From DASRFA01 sp035651755 (GTDB taxonomy: Bacteria > Desulfobacterota > Binatia > UBA12015), in contig DASRFA010000056.1 of the NCBI GenBank assembly GCA_035651755.1, forward strand, positions 248,001 through 312,000: a stretch of 64,000 bases of DNA, in the 5' to 3' direction. Each line of letters opens with the position of its first letter. The stretch's first letter is position 1. Positions 17,778 to 27,011 of this stretch are shown one piece after another. The notes below the pieces were generated by a model that did no database searches, was not told where the DNA came from, and saw only the letters and a list, made by a program, of their open reading frames with translations. The position numbers and the translations under genes are program-made.

Positions 17778-18641
17778 TCAGACGCGGACGGCGAGGGCCG
17801 CGAGGAAGTGCCCGGTGAGAAAGCGCGTCGGCCAGTCGCCGAGGCGCTCGAAGCGAAGGAGCCCGCGCGCGAGCGCACCGCCCGCCCCGGGCTCCGACCT
17901 CGGCAGCCGGGCGACGACCGCGGCCGGGAATCGCGGCACGTGCATGACCGCGGCGAGCTCGTCGGTGCGAAAGGATGCGGCCGCGAGCGCATGCCGGAGC
18001 GCACGCGGCCCGAGCGTCGCGCCCACGCGGTACGGCACGATCCCTAGCGCCCGCCAGAGGCGGGGGACCGCGCGACGAAGCGCGAGCAGCGGATTGGCGG
18101 GATTGTCGAGCGTCAAGATCAGCGTGCCGCCCGGGCGCAGGACGCGCGCGAGCTCGCGCAGGCTGCCGGCGATCTCGGCGCGCGACGCGAAGTGATCGAG
18201 CGTCGAGCTCGAGACCGCGACGTCGAAGCTCGCGGAGCGGAACGGAAGCGCGCGCACGTCGGCCTCGACCACCCGGAGGTCGCCGTGGCGGGCGCGCGCG
18301 GCGACCGCGGTGCCGGCCGCGATGTCGATCGCCACGACGTGGCGCGCGCGCTCGGTCAGGATCGCGGCAAGGCCGGCCCCGCACGCCTCCTCGAAGAGGT
18401 CGGTCTTGAGCGCGGCCCGCACGGGCGACGAGGGCCACCAGCGCTCGACGAGATGCCGGTGCACCTCGTCGCTGTACAGGCGAGCGAACGACGTCGCCTG
18501 GGCGGCGCGAAGCCGCGCCCCGGTCTCGTGCCAGTACGCGCGCTCGGCGGCGCGATCGGCCTCGCGCCGGAGCGCGTCGCTCCGCGCGTCCCGCTCGGCG
18601 CCGCGGTCCGGCGCGCGCCACGTCGCGCTCCGGAACGTCAC
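17778..18641 (-). CDS. class I SAM-dependent methyltransferase
   Basis: The product has 287 residues from GTG 18641, whose bases overlap the stop of the cyclotransferase gene as GTGA. The SAM-binding motif I reads FEEACGAGLAA, followed by ARHVVAIDIA, a motif with VEADVRALPFRSASFDVAVS, and RVLRPGGTLILTLDNP. This is the Methyltransf_11 pattern. The following ~120 residues contain no known catalytic motif and may set substrate choice. The acceptor is unknown. Longer in-frame starts exist (GTG 18698), but the coupled start is the most economical. Confidence 0.88.
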   Translation of the reverse strand: MTFRSATWRAPDRGAERDARSDALRREADRAAERAYWHETGARLRAAQATSFARLYSDEVHRHLVERWWPSSPVRAALKTDLFEEACGAGLAAILTERARHVVAIDIAAGTAVAARARHGDLRVVEADVRALPFRSASFDVAVSSSTLDHFASRAEIAGSLRELARVLRPGGTLILTLDNPANPLLALRRAVPRLWRALGIVPYRVGATLGPRALRHALAAASFRTDELAAVMHVPRFPAAVVARLPRSEPGAGGALARGLLRFERLGDWPTRFLTGHFLAALAVRV

Positions 18642-19042
18642 GCGCGCGGCCACGGCCACTCGGGGATGCGATCGGCCGGATCGACCCGACCGAGCCACGC
18701 GTAGGTCCAGGCCGAGACCCGCCGTCCGTCGTCGAGCTCGGCGTCGGCGCGCACCCGCTCGTAGGCGTGCGGACGCGGGTCGTCGGGACCGCAGCCCTCG
18801 TAGCGATCGAGGGCCGCGAGCAGCGACGGATCGTCGGGCAGCGCGAACACGTCGCCCTGTACCCGATCCGAGTCGGATGCGCTTCCGAGCACCAGTCCCG
18901 GATATGCGCCGACGCGATAGAGCGCGCCCCGCACGCGCGCGAGACCGATCCGCACGGCGCGCTCCGACAGGAGCTTCGCCGGCCCGCCGCGCGAGCCGGC
19001 GCGGAGCGTTCCGTACACGAACAGGTGCGCGGGCCCGCGCAT
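18638..19042 (-). CDS. gamma-glutamylcyclotransferase (AIG2-like) family protein
   Basis: The 134-residue protein opens with HLFVYGTLRAGS, the hallmark substrate loop of the GGCT/AIG2 fold, and continues with LYRVGAYPGLVLG and VQGDVFALPDD, then ALDRYEGCGPDD carrying the conserved Asp/Glu region. Known relatives release 5-oxoproline from gamma-glutamyl amines or dipeptides. ATG 19042 places YGTLR at the usual distance from the start. It is coupled to the downstream methyltransferase and divergent from the membrane protein at 19089. Confidence 0.88.
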   Translation of the reverse strand: MRGPAHLFVYGTLRAGSRGGPAKLLSERAVRIGLARVRGALYRVGAYPGLVLGSASDSDRVQGDVFALPDDPSLLAALDRYEGCGPDDPRPHAYERVRADAELDDGRRVSAWTYAWLGRVDPADRIPEWPWPRA

Positions 19043-19088
19043 GGCAGAAGGGTGAGCGCGCCCGGTCGGTCGGTCAAGGGCACGACTC

Positions 19089-20597
19089 GTGGTAGGCGCA
19101 CCCATGGCCAGCGGCGGTCGGAGCGCGCGGCTCTCCGGGCGGACGCCGCGCGCGCGCGGCGCGCTCGTGGCGCTCCTGTGCGCGCTCCAGGCGCCGATCG
19201 CGTGGAACGCCGTCCGGCACGACCCGCGCATCGGCTACGACGCCGAGCGACACCTCGCGTACGCGCACGTGCTGTCGAACGGCCGCCTGCCGGGACCGCG
19301 CGACACGACCCAGTTCTACTCTCCGCCGCTGCCCTACCTCGTGCCGGCCGCGGCGATCGCGCTCGCGGACGCGTCGCGCGAGACCGCGGCGAAGGTCGCG
19401 CAGCTCTTCCAGGTCCTCCTGTCGATTGCGACGGCGCTCGCGCTCCTCGCCCTCTGCGAGCGCGTCCGCCCGGGCGACGTCGCGCTGAAGGCGATCGCGC
19501 TCCTCCTGTGCGCGCTGCCGGCGGTCTACCCGCGGACCTTCGCGCAGGTTCGCGGGGAGCCGTACGTGACCGCGCTCGCGGCGGTCGCCGCCGTGCAGCT
19601 CGTCGACTTGGTTGCGGCGCGCCGCCCTCGCCCGAGCGCGGCGGCGCTCTTCGGCGCGGTGTGCGGGCTGCTCGCGCTTTCGCGGCAGCTGGGCGCCGTC
19701 CTGGCGGTCGCCGCGCTCGCGTTCGCGGTCGTGATCGGACTTCGCATGCGCGCGCTTCGGCTGCTCGCGTGCGGCGCGCTCGCGGCGGCGGTCGCCGCGG
19801 CCGTCGGCGGCTGGTTCTACGTCGCGGCGGCGACTCGCACCGGCCGCCCGCTCGCGTTCAACAAGCAGCCGCACGAGACGTCGCTTCGCGAGCTGAGCGA
19901 GGTCCACGAGCTCGGCGTCGGCTGGCCTGCGATCGTGCGATCGCCCGGGCGGCCGGAGTTCCAGACGCAACCGCTCGCGATCCTCTACGCCGACTGGTGG
20001 GGCGACTACTTCTACTACTTCCTGTTCCGCGGCCGCGATCCCGCCGGCAACTGCCTCGCCGGGGGCCTCCTCGGCGACTGGGCCGCGCGCGGCATCCCGC
20101 CCGAGCTCGACACGAACCACGCGGAGATGGCGGCGTACCTCGGCCGCTGGAATGCGATCGCGCTCACGCCGTCGCTGCTCTGCGCCGCCGGCATCGCGCT
20201 CGGGTGCCGGCGGCTCGCGGCCGCCCTCGTGCGTGCCGACGCCGCGGCGCGGACGATCGCGCTCGCCTTCGCGGTCGTGGTCGTCGCGGCGTCGGTCGTG
20301 GCGGTCGTCGCGCTCGTGGTGCGGTTCGGCGTCGGCCTCGATCGCGACTCCTTCAAGGCGAGCTACCTCCTCCCGTGCGCGCCCTTCCTGGCGCTCCTCG
20401 GCGGCGAGGCGGCGCGCGTGCTCGCGGCGCGCTCGGCGATCGCGGGGCGCGTCGCGGTCGCGGCGCTGGTCGGCGCGGCGCTCTACGGCGCCGCGGCGAC
20501 CGTCACGCGCTGGCCGATGCCGCTCGCGTGCACGCCGCCGTGGTGGGATCGCCCGCCGGCCGCGCGCGTCGTGGGACCCGGATCAGCGGCGCGCTGA
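19089..20597 (+). CDS. polytopic membrane protein, glycosyltransferase-39-like
   Basis: The 502-residue product has about nine to eleven hydrophobic helices. After the first helix comes DPRIGYDAERHLAYAHVLS, an extracytoplasmic stretch with acidic and His residues, resembling the first loop of GT-C enzymes. A large hydrophilic loop follows (NKQPHETSLRELSEVHELG, LYADWWGDYFYYFLF). This architecture is common to uncharacterised GT39/ArnT-like proteins. GTG 19089 has AAGGG eight bases upstream; ATG 19104 is an alternative. Its end overlaps the convergent ArsR gene by 15 bases. Donor and acceptor cannot be read from the sequence. Confidence 0.75.
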   Translation: MVGAPMASGGRSARLSGRTPRARGALVALLCALQAPIAWNAVRHDPRIGYDAERHLAYAHVLSNGRLPGPRDTTQFYSPPLPYLVPAAAIALADASRETAAKVAQLFQVLLSIATALALLALCERVRPGDVALKAIALLLCALPAVYPRTFAQVRGEPYVTALAAVAAVQLVDLVAARRPRPSAAALFGAVCGLLALSRQLGAVLAVAALAFAVVIGLRMRALRLLACGALAAAVAAAVGGWFYVAAATRTGRPLAFNKQPHETSLRELSEVHELGVGWPAIVRSPGRPEFQTQPLAILYADWWGDYFYYFLFRGRDPAGNCLAGGLLGDWAARGIPPELDTNHAEMAAYLGRWNAIALTPSLLCAAGIALGCRRLAAALVRADAAARTIALAFAVVVVAASVVAVVALVVRFGVGLDRDSFKASYLLPCAPFLALLGGEAARVLAARSAIAGRVAVAALVGAALYGAAATVTRWPMPLACTPPWWDRPPAARVVGPGSAAR

Positions 20598-20897
20598 GCC
20601 GCGCTCGTCGCCGATCCATTGTAGCCACCCGCGCGTGACGCCGAGGAGGCGGCGGCGGTCGAGGTGGTACGCGCGCTCGCGGCCGCGCGGCACGACGCGC
20701 ACCAGGCCGGCGCGCTCGAGCACCTTCAGGTGGCGGCTCGTCGTCGGCCAGGAGCACGCGAAGCGATCGGCGATCTCGCCGGCGGTCATCTCGCCGCCGC
20801 GGAGGTGGAGGACGTGCAGGATGTGGCGGCGCGACGCGTGCGAGAGCGCGGAAAAAACGAGGTCCGCCGCGGCGACCTCGTCACGAGCGCTAGGCAT
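20583..20897 (-). CDS. ArsR family winged-helix regulator
   Basis: The 104-residue protein has the ArsR/SmtB core: FSALSHASRRHILHVLHLRGG, TAGEIADRFACSWPTTSRHLKVLERAGLV and the wing VVPRGRERAYHLD. It has no Cys pair in alpha-3 or alpha-5 typical of metal sensors, so it is likely a non-metal repressor of the SdpR kind. Its start overlaps the end of the monooxygenase-like gene by 8 bases, giving a two-gene operon. A 7-6-7 inverted repeat just before that operon is its likely target. Confidence 0.92.
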   Translation of the reverse strand: MPSARDEVAAADLVFSALSHASRRHILHVLHLRGGEMTAGEIADRFACSWPTTSRHLKVLERAGLVRVVPRGRERAYHLDRRRLLGVTRGWLQWIGDERGSARR

Positions 20898-21237
20898 GCG
20901 TCGCACGACGGAGCTTCACGGGCGCGACGTGGGGGAACTCCATCGCCGCCCGCTCGCCGCGCGCCTCGCACATCGTCTCCATCGGCTCCCAGATCGCGGC
21001 GACGGCCGGAAAGGAATGCGCGGAGCGGACGGCCGAAGCGCTCTTCCAGGTGAAGATCTCGACGTAGAACGGGCGGCCGTCCGACTCCTCCCCGCGCCAC
21101 GCGCTCGCCGGCTCTTCCGTCACCAGGTCGAGGCGCCGGAGCGCCGGCCAGTGCCGGCGGAGGAGCCCCAGGAACGCCTTCTCGCGCGCCTTCTGGACCC
21201 GATACGTGCACACGACGGTCAGGTTCGCTTTCGCCAT
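20890..21237 (-). CDS. antibiotic biosynthesis monooxygenase-like (dimeric alpha-beta barrel) protein
   Basis: This 115-residue protein begins ANLTVVCTYRVQKAREKAFLG and has the ferredoxin-like barrel pattern of ABM/Dabb proteins, with the second half FYVEIFTWKSASAVRSAH matching the usual F-strand motif. Members act as heme-independent monooxygenases or as small-molecule-binding proteins. The gene is cotranscribed with the ArsR regulator that overlaps its 3' end. The small size fits a stand-alone domain. The substrate is unknown. Confidence 0.75.
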   Translation of the reverse strand: MAKANLTVVCTYRVQKAREKAFLGLLRRHWPALRRLDLVTEEPASAWRGEESDGRPFYVEIFTWKSASAVRSAHSFPAVAAIWEPMETMCEARGERAAMEFPHVAPVKLRRATHA

Positions 21238-21244
21238 GCGCGAC

Positions 21245-21264
21245 GATTAGCCGACTCGCTAATC
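21245..21264 (-). promoter_or_regulatory. ArsR-type inverted repeat operator
   Basis: GATTAGC and GCTAATC are perfect 7-bp arms separated by CGACTC, 8 bases upstream of the start of the monooxygenase/ArsR operon. The A/T-rich arms stand out in this GC-rich sequence. Symmetry and placement fit autoregulation by the ArsR protein of the same operon. Confidence 0.65.
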
Positions 21265-21352
21265 ATTCGTCAAGCCCATCGCGGCTCGCGATTCGAGCGG
21301 CGGCATTGGTCGCGATTTGCGTCGACCTCGGCCGGATGGTCGAATCCGAGCC

Positions 21353-22123
21353 ATGTCCGAGCTTCCGGTGCTTTGGCAATTCACGGCGTCGCACTACAAC
21401 GAGAAGGCGCGCTGGGCGCTCGACTGGAAGGGCCTGCCCTACCGCCGGCGCTCGCTGCTCCCCGGACTGCACGTTCCGACGATCTTCTGGATGACGGGGC
21501 AGAAATCGGTGCCCGTCCTGACGATCGACGGGCTGACGATCGCGGACTCGACGCGCATCATCGAGACGCTCGAGATGCGGAAGCCCGATCCGCCCCTCTT
21601 CCCGGCGGACCCGGTCGCGCGCCGCCGTGCGCTCGAGCTCGAGGACTTCTTCGACCGCGAGCTCGGCCCGCACCTGCGGCGCGCGGTCTTCGACGCCGTG
21701 CTCGGCGACTCCGACTACGCGTGCGCACTCTTCACGCAGGATGCGAAGCCGCTCGCGCGCCGCGCCTACCGGACGATGTTCCCCGCGGTCCGCCTCGTCA
21801 TGAAGATCGACCTCGGCATCGACGACGAGCGCGCCGCGCTCTCACGCGACCGCGTCGCACGCGCGTTCGATCGCCTCGAGAGCGAGCTCCAGCCGTCCGG
21901 CTACCTCGTCGGCGATCGCTTCACGGTCGCCGACCTGACGGCCGCCGCGCTCGCGGCGCCGCTCGTCCAGCCGCCGGAGTTCCCGTACGCGTGGCCGCCC
22001 TCGCCGCCCGACGCCGCCGTCCGCCTGCGCGCCGACTACGTGGATCGACCGGGCTTCCGGTGGGTGCAGGAGATGTACCGCCGGCACCGGGGCCGGTCGC
22101 TCGCGGAGGTGCGCGCCGCCTGA
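21353..22123 (+). CDS. glutathione S-transferase family protein
   Basis: The 256-residue protein begins with a thioredoxin-like domain: VLWQFTASHYNEKARWALDW has the N-terminal Ser/Tyr and Lys of the glutathione site, and SVPVLTIDG with IADSTRIIETLE gives the cis-Pro and Ser binding motif. The C-terminal helical domain ends with YLVGDRFTVADLTAAALAAP, the conserved N-cap and hydrophobic staple. ATG 21353 fits the domain start. It may conjugate or isomerise a lipophilic substrate. No operon partner is obvious, as the following gene begins 50 bases later with its own signal peptide. Confidence 0.9.
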   Translation: MSELPVLWQFTASHYNEKARWALDWKGLPYRRRSLLPGLHVPTIFWMTGQKSVPVLTIDGLTIADSTRIIETLEMRKPDPPLFPADPVARRRALELEDFFDRELGPHLRRAVFDAVLGDSDYACALFTQDAKPLARRAYRTMFPAVRLVMKIDLGIDDERAALSRDRVARAFDRLESELQPSGYLVGDRFTVADLTAAALAAPLVQPPEFPYAWPPSPPDAAVRLRADYVDRPGFRWVQEMYRRHRGRSLAEVRAA

Positions 22124-22173
22124 CGTCCGGCTCGTCCGGCGCCGCGGCACTCCGACTGCCGTTCTACCCGTCG

Positions 22174-23049
22174 ATGACCGGTCGCCTCCTCATCCCGCTG
22201 CTCCTTGCCGTCTGCGCGGCCTGCGGCGACGCCCGTCGGACGGACCCGTGCGCCGGCAAGCACGGTGCGGCCGGCACGCGCGACGTCGCCATCGTGTCGG
22301 GCGCACGGTCGCGCAGCTTCCGCCTCGTCGTTCCCGACTCCGCGGTGCGCGGCGAGCCGGCGCCGCTCGTGCTCCTCTTCCACGGATCGAACGGCGACGG
22401 TGAGAAGGAGATCGCGGTCACCGGCCTCGATCGGAAGGCGGCGGCGGAAGGATTCGTCCTGGCGGCCGGCGACGGGATCGACCGGTCGTGGAACAGCGGC
22501 TTCTGCCGCGACCCCGCCGGCCGCGCGTGCGTCGCGGACGTCGACGACGTCGCCTTCGCCCGCGACGTCGTCGCCGCGGTCGAGCGCGACGTCTGCATCG
22601 ACCCGACGCGCGTGTACGCGACCGGCTTCTCGAAGGGCGCCGCGATGGTGTTCCGCCTCGCCTGCGAGGCGAGCGATGTCTTCTCGGCGTTTGCGCCGGT
22701 CGCGGGAGCGCTCACCACTTCGCCGTGTGCGCCCGGACGACCGCGCGCGATCCTGATCGTCAGCAACGCGCAGGACGCGGCGGCGCCCGCACCGGCGGGT
22801 CGGAGCTCGTTCGAGGCGTTTCTCCGCTTCAACGGATGCGGCGATGCGACGCCGAGCGACCAGCCGACGTCCGGCGCTCGCCGCGAAGCCGCCCTCGAGT
22901 GCGCGGACGACGCGACGACGGCCTTCTGTCTCGTCGACGGCGGCCACCGCTGGCCTGGTGGCGCCACAGAGCCCGACGCTCCGTTCCGCGCGACCGACGC
23001 CGTCTGGGGCTTCTTCGCGTCGTTGCGACCTCCGCTCGGCGCGACGTAA
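22174..23049 (+). CDS. LpqC/PHB depolymerase-like esterase lipoprotein
   Basis: The 291-residue product starts with a lipoprotein-type signal (LLLAVCAACGD). The mature protein is an alpha/beta hydrolase of the poly(3-hydroxybutyrate) depolymerase/feruloyl esterase group: PLVLLFHGSNGDG provides the oxyanion region, ATGFSKGAAMVFRLA the GxSxG nucleophile, SNAQDAAAP the acid region and VDGGHRWPGG the catalytic His. It would cleave ester bonds outside the cytoplasm. The next gene, an acyl-CoA synthetase, starts 12 bases after its stop, so released hydroxy or fatty acids could be activated by the neighbour; that link is inference. Confidence 0.85.
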   Translation: MTGRLLIPLLLAVCAACGDARRTDPCAGKHGAAGTRDVAIVSGARSRSFRLVVPDSAVRGEPAPLVLLFHGSNGDGEKEIAVTGLDRKAAAEGFVLAAGDGIDRSWNSGFCRDPAGRACVADVDDVAFARDVVAAVERDVCIDPTRVYATGFSKGAAMVFRLACEASDVFSAFAPVAGALTTSPCAPGRPRAILIVSNAQDAAAPAPAGRSSFEAFLRFNGCGDATPSDQPTSGARREAALECADDATTAFCLVDGGHRWPGGATEPDAPFRATDAVWGFFASLRPPLGAT

Positions 23050-23061
23050 GAAGCGACGTCG

Positions 23062-24744
23062 ATGCCGACTCCCGAAGAAGTCGACGCCCAGCTCCTCGGC
23101 CCGGGCGGGATCTTCGAGCTCGCCGAGGAGGACGTCCTCGGCGAGCGCATGCAGGTCTTCAGGAACCGGCCGCCCTCACTGCGCGCGCTCGTCGAGCGGT
23201 CGCTCGCGTTCGGCGACTCCGAGTACGCGATCTTCGGCGATCGCCGGATCACCTACGGGCAACACGCGCGCGCGGTCGCGTCGATCGCGGCCGCGCTGCG
23301 CGACCGCTTCGGCGTCCGAAAGGGCGACCGCGTCGCCATCCTCGCCGCGAACTGCCCGGAGTGGATCGCGACCTTCTGGGCGACGGTCAGCCTGGGCGCG
23401 ATCGCCGTCGGCCTGAACGGCTGGTGGACGGGCGACGAGATCATCTACGGCGTCGGCGACTGCCGCCCGCGGCTGCTCGTCGCCGATCGCAAGCGGCTCG
23501 GGCGCCTCGAAGGGGCGGACACCGGCGTGCCGGTCGTCGAGATCGAGAGCGCGTTCGAATCGCTGTGGACGCACGCGCCGGACGCTGCGCTCCCGGCCGA
23601 TCCGATCGCCGAGGACGATCCCGCGCTCATCCTCTACACGAGCGGGACGACGGGCCGGCCGAAGGGCGCGATCGGCAGCCACCGCAGCGTGATCGCGATG
23701 GTGATGCTGACGTCGTGGTCGGGCGTCCGCGGGATGATGCTCGTGCCGCCGCCGCCCGAGGACGCCGCGATCCATCCGCCGTGCGTCTTCGTGACGAACC
23801 CGCTCTTCCACGTCTCGGGGCTGCAGAGCGCGGCCGTCATGGTGCTCGCGTCCGGCATCCGGTCGGTCTGGAACGTCGGGCGGTTCGACGCGGGCGAGGC
23901 GATGCGCATCATCGAGCGCGAGAAGGTCACCGCTTGGGGCGCGATGAACACTGTGGTCTGGCGGATGATGCACCACCCCGAGTTCGGCAGGTACGACCTC
24001 TCGTCGCTGCGCTCGATCGGCGGCGGCGGGGCGCCCACCGCGCCCGACCTCCAGCGCCGCATGCGCGATGCGTTTCCCGGCATCCGGAGCGGCGGACATC
24101 TCGGCCACGGCTACGGCTCGACCGAGTCGGGAGCGCTCGCGACCGTCATCGGCGGCGAGGAGTGGCGCCTTCACCCGGAGTCGGTGGGGCGCGCGCTGCC
24201 GACCGTCGCGATCGAGATCCGCGATCCGGAGGACCCGACCGGCCCCGCGCTCGCGGACGGCGTCGAGGGCGAGATCTGCGTGCGGAGCCCGCTCGTCATG
24301 CTGGGCTACTGGGATCGACCGAAGGAGACCGCCGAGACGATCCTTCCGGGACGCTGGCTCCGGATGGGCGACATCGGGCGGATGGAAGGCGGCCTCCTCT
24401 ACCTCGCGTCGCGGAAGCGCGACCTCATCCTGCGCGGCAGCGAGAACGTCTACCCGGTCGAGATCGAGAACCGCCTCGCGGAGCATCCCGGCGTCGCGGA
24501 GGCCGCCGTCGTCGGCGTGCCACACGAGGAGCTCGGCCAGGAGGTGAAGGCGGTCGTCGTGCCGCTCGCCGGCACGAGGCTCGACCCGGAAGAGCTCGCG
24601 CGCTTCGTCGCCGAGAAGCTCGCGTACTACAAGGTGCCGTCGCAGTGGGAGGTGCGGAGCGATCCCCTTCCCCGAAACGCAGCCGGGAAGGTCCTGAAGC
24701 GGGTCCTGACGGGCGAGGCGGAGAGCGCGTTCGTCGAGGAGTGA
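23062..24744 (+). CDS. acyl-CoA synthetase (AMP-binding)
   Basis: The 560-residue enzyme has the ANL-superfamily motifs: ALILYTSGTTGRPKGAIGSH is the P-loop, GHGYGSTESG the A5 motif, WLRMGDIGRMEGG the ATP-ribose Asp, and SRKRDLILRGSENVYPVEIE the hinge. The catalytic lysine lies in LPRNAAGKVLKRVL. It should activate a carboxylic acid to acyl-CoA with ATP. N-terminal residues include AANCPEWIATFWATVSLGAI, typical of fatty or aromatic acid ligases. It is only 12 bases from the esterase gene and probably in one transcript with it. The acid cannot be predicted. Confidence 0.92.
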   Translation: MPTPEEVDAQLLGPGGIFELAEEDVLGERMQVFRNRPPSLRALVERSLAFGDSEYAIFGDRRITYGQHARAVASIAAALRDRFGVRKGDRVAILAANCPEWIATFWATVSLGAIAVGLNGWWTGDEIIYGVGDCRPRLLVADRKRLGRLEGADTGVPVVEIESAFESLWTHAPDAALPADPIAEDDPALILYTSGTTGRPKGAIGSHRSVIAMVMLTSWSGVRGMMLVPPPPEDAAIHPPCVFVTNPLFHVSGLQSAAVMVLASGIRSVWNVGRFDAGEAMRIIEREKVTAWGAMNTVVWRMMHHPEFGRYDLSSLRSIGGGGAPTAPDLQRRMRDAFPGIRSGGHLGHGYGSTESGALATVIGGEEWRLHPESVGRALPTVAIEIRDPEDPTGPALADGVEGEICVRSPLVMLGYWDRPKETAETILPGRWLRMGDIGRMEGGLLYLASRKRDLILRGSENVYPVEIENRLAEHPGVAEAAVVGVPHEELGQEVKAVVVPLAGTRLDPEELARFVAEKLAYYKVPSQWEVRSDPLPRNAAGKVLKRVLTGEAESAFVEE

Positions 24745-24780
24745 GCCCGCTCTCGCCGTCGCCCGGACCGGAGACCGCTC

Positions 24781-26943
24781 TCAGCCGCTCGGCAGCTCCA
24801 CTGCCGCCACCGGCGCCGCGAGGTCGCCGATCGCGTTCACGAGCAGGCCGCCCGAGCTGATCGAGTAGACGAAGTCGTCGAAGAAGACGCCGCGCACCAT
24901 GTTCGGCGGCACGAGGCACGACGGGTCGACGTCGGCGGCCGCGGTCACCCCCGGCGCCGACTCGGGCTCCGTCCCGGGGACCGGCACCGGCTGCGGCCCG
25001 GGCCCGCACGCGTCGACCGCGAAGCGCCCATGATCGACCTCGCCGAGCGGCGTGAGCCCGCCGGCGTCCGCCGCGACCAGCACGAGCGACGATCGGAAGA
25101 CGCCGTCGTAGCGCGAGTACGGCAGCGCCACGATGCCGAGGGCCGAGTCGAAGGTGAACGCGAGGTGGCTCGACTCCGCCGGCGACCAGCCGTCGCCCGG
25201 CAGGAGCTGCGCGTCGACCAGGCGCGGCGCGCTCGGCTCGGACACGTCGAACACGCTGAGCGCCAGGCCGCGCACGCGCCCCCCCTCGTCGACGTCGCGG
25301 CCGACCGTCACGAGGTGCGTCTCGTCGAGCGGGTGGAGGTACTCGCTGAAGCCCGTGATCTCGACCTCGCCGAGCACCGCGGGCGCCGCCGGGTCGGCCA
25401 GGTCGACGACGAAGAGCGGATCGATCCGGCGGAACGTGACCAGGTAGCCGCGGTCGCCGAGGAAGCGCGCCGCGAAGATGCGCTCGCCGGGCGCGAGGTC
25501 GCCCGTCGAGCCGACGACCGCGATCGCCTCGCCGTCGACGCGCGCCGTCGTGATGCGGCTCGTCGTGGGAGGCGCGCCCGGCAGCCCAGCGTCGCGCGGC
25601 GAGACGGTGCTCGCGACCCGGATCACGCCGTCCCGCACGTCGAACGCGAGCTGCGAGATCGTCGTTCCCGGCACGAACCCGGACGCGAGGTAGCGCGTCT
25701 CGAGCCCTTCGCCGAGCGCGAACGCGTGGATCGCGGTGCGGTCGTTCGGCTCGCCGGCGTCGAACCAGCTCCAGTCGGGATAGGCGAGCAGAAGCGTGTC
25801 GGCGCTCGCATACACCTGCTGGGCGCCGCCGATCACGAGCGCCTCCTCGATCGGGCCGTCGTCCTCGCTCATCCGGAGCGCGACGATCCGCGTCGCGCCG
25901 CTGTCGGAGAGCGCGGGCGGCGGGACGTGGGCGTCGCGGCAGTCGATCGGGACGTCGACGAGGTCGCCCGCGACGCGCTCGCGGTGCGCGGGCAGCCAGT
26001 CCTCGAGCGCGCTCGCGTCGAGCGCCGCGATCGCGGCCTGCTCCCATGCGTCGACGCGTCGCCGGAGCTCCTCCTCGCTCTCCGCGAGCGACGGCGACGT
26101 GATGAAGCCCCACGGCTCCGGCACGCCGGGCGGCACACCCCAGCCGCGCTGCACGACGAGGCGCACCACGTCCCCGTGCCGGCGCGCGGCGAGCGAGACG
26201 CCCTCGAGGTAGATCTCGCGCGCGACGCGCGGCGCATCGTTCGCGACGTCGACGACCGTGAGCTTCGTGAACTGCGGCGGACAGAACGCGATGCCGCCGT
26301 CGAGCGCCATCGGACGCGGGAGCGGGTCGTCGATCCACGCGCACGCGTCGTCGCCGCCGAGGTCGCCGGGATCGTCGACCTGCGACACGACGGCCGCGCG
26401 GTCGCCGGTGACGAACATTCCGGTCGGGAAGCCCTCGATCGCGAGGCGCGCGAGGACGGCGGTCGCCTCGGGCGGGCGCGCCTGCAGGATCACGAGGTCG
26501 GAGCCGTGGAGGAGGTACAGGCGGTCACCTGCGGTCTCCACGACGTCGGCCTCGTCGACGCCCGGCACCTGCACGTTCGTGTCCGTCGAGCGGCCGGGCT
26601 GCGGGCCGCCCTCGTCCGGACGCGGCGCCGGCACCGGCTCGCCGGGCGCGCCGACGAGGACGTCGCCGTCGCGAACGACGGTCCAGCCGTCCTCGCGCAG
26701 GCGCTCCGCCTGCACCGCGATCTTCGCGCGCGCATCGGCGACGATCGCCGCGCGGAGATCGTCGCAGCTCGCGAACTGCGACAGCGCGACCTCCGACTGC
26801 GAGTCGCCCGGCCCAAGGGGCGCGCCCGACCCGCCGCCACCGGAGCAGCCGCTGCACGACGCGATCGCTGTCAAGCATACCGCGATCCAGACGACGTCCG
26901 CCGCGAGCGCGCGTACGCGCCGGTCCTCGAGAACGCTTCGCAT
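24781..26943 (-). CDS. beta-propeller (PF09826-type) secreted lipoprotein
   Basis: The 720-residue protein carries a signal with Cys residues at ~30-33 (TAIASCSGCSGGGG), so it is probably a lipoprotein. The strongly conserved motif TNVQVPGVDEADVVETAGD (near 143) identifies the secreted beta-propeller family PF09826, followed by LYLLHGSDLVILQARPPE and many propeller strands such as RIFAARFLGDRGYLVTFRRI and YLHPLDETHLVTVGRDV. Family members are of unknown function; some are protease-linked. Length fits. It is divergent from the regulator at 27081, and a 19-bp palindrome lies between them. It ends 36 bases from the convergent acyl-CoA synthetase gene. Confidence 0.88.
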   Translation of the reverse strand: MRSVLEDRRVRALAADVVWIAVCLTAIASCSGCSGGGGSGAPLGPGDSQSEVALSQFASCDDLRAAIVADARAKIAVQAERLREDGWTVVRDGDVLVGAPGEPVPAPRPDEGGPQPGRSTDTNVQVPGVDEADVVETAGDRLYLLHGSDLVILQARPPEATAVLARLAIEGFPTGMFVTGDRAAVVSQVDDPGDLGGDDACAWIDDPLPRPMALDGGIAFCPPQFTKLTVVDVANDAPRVAREIYLEGVSLAARRHGDVVRLVVQRGWGVPPGVPEPWGFITSPSLAESEEELRRRVDAWEQAAIAALDASALEDWLPAHRERVAGDLVDVPIDCRDAHVPPPALSDSGATRIVALRMSEDDGPIEEALVIGGAQQVYASADTLLLAYPDWSWFDAGEPNDRTAIHAFALGEGLETRYLASGFVPGTTISQLAFDVRDGVIRVASTVSPRDAGLPGAPPTTSRITTARVDGEAIAVVGSTGDLAPGERIFAARFLGDRGYLVTFRRIDPLFVVDLADPAAPAVLGEVEITGFSEYLHPLDETHLVTVGRDVDEGGRVRGLALSVFDVSEPSAPRLVDAQLLPGDGWSPAESSHLAFTFDSALGIVALPYSRYDGVFRSSLVLVAADAGGLTPLGEVDHGRFAVDACGPGPQPVPVPGTEPESAPGVTAAADVDPSCLVPPNMVRGVFFDDFVYSISSGGLLVNAIGDLAAPVAAVELPSG

Positions 26944-27011
26944 GACGACCTCCTCCCGCCGGGCGCCCGGAACCCGGCGCCCTTGTCGTCTTCACCTGAA
27001 TGGTGTACGTA

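Noticed and set aside
22145..22159. CGGCACTCCGACTGC resembling a sigma-54 promoter
   Set aside because: Keeps GG/GC spacing but lies only 14 bases before the start codon, leaving almost no leader; the -12 box is CTGC.
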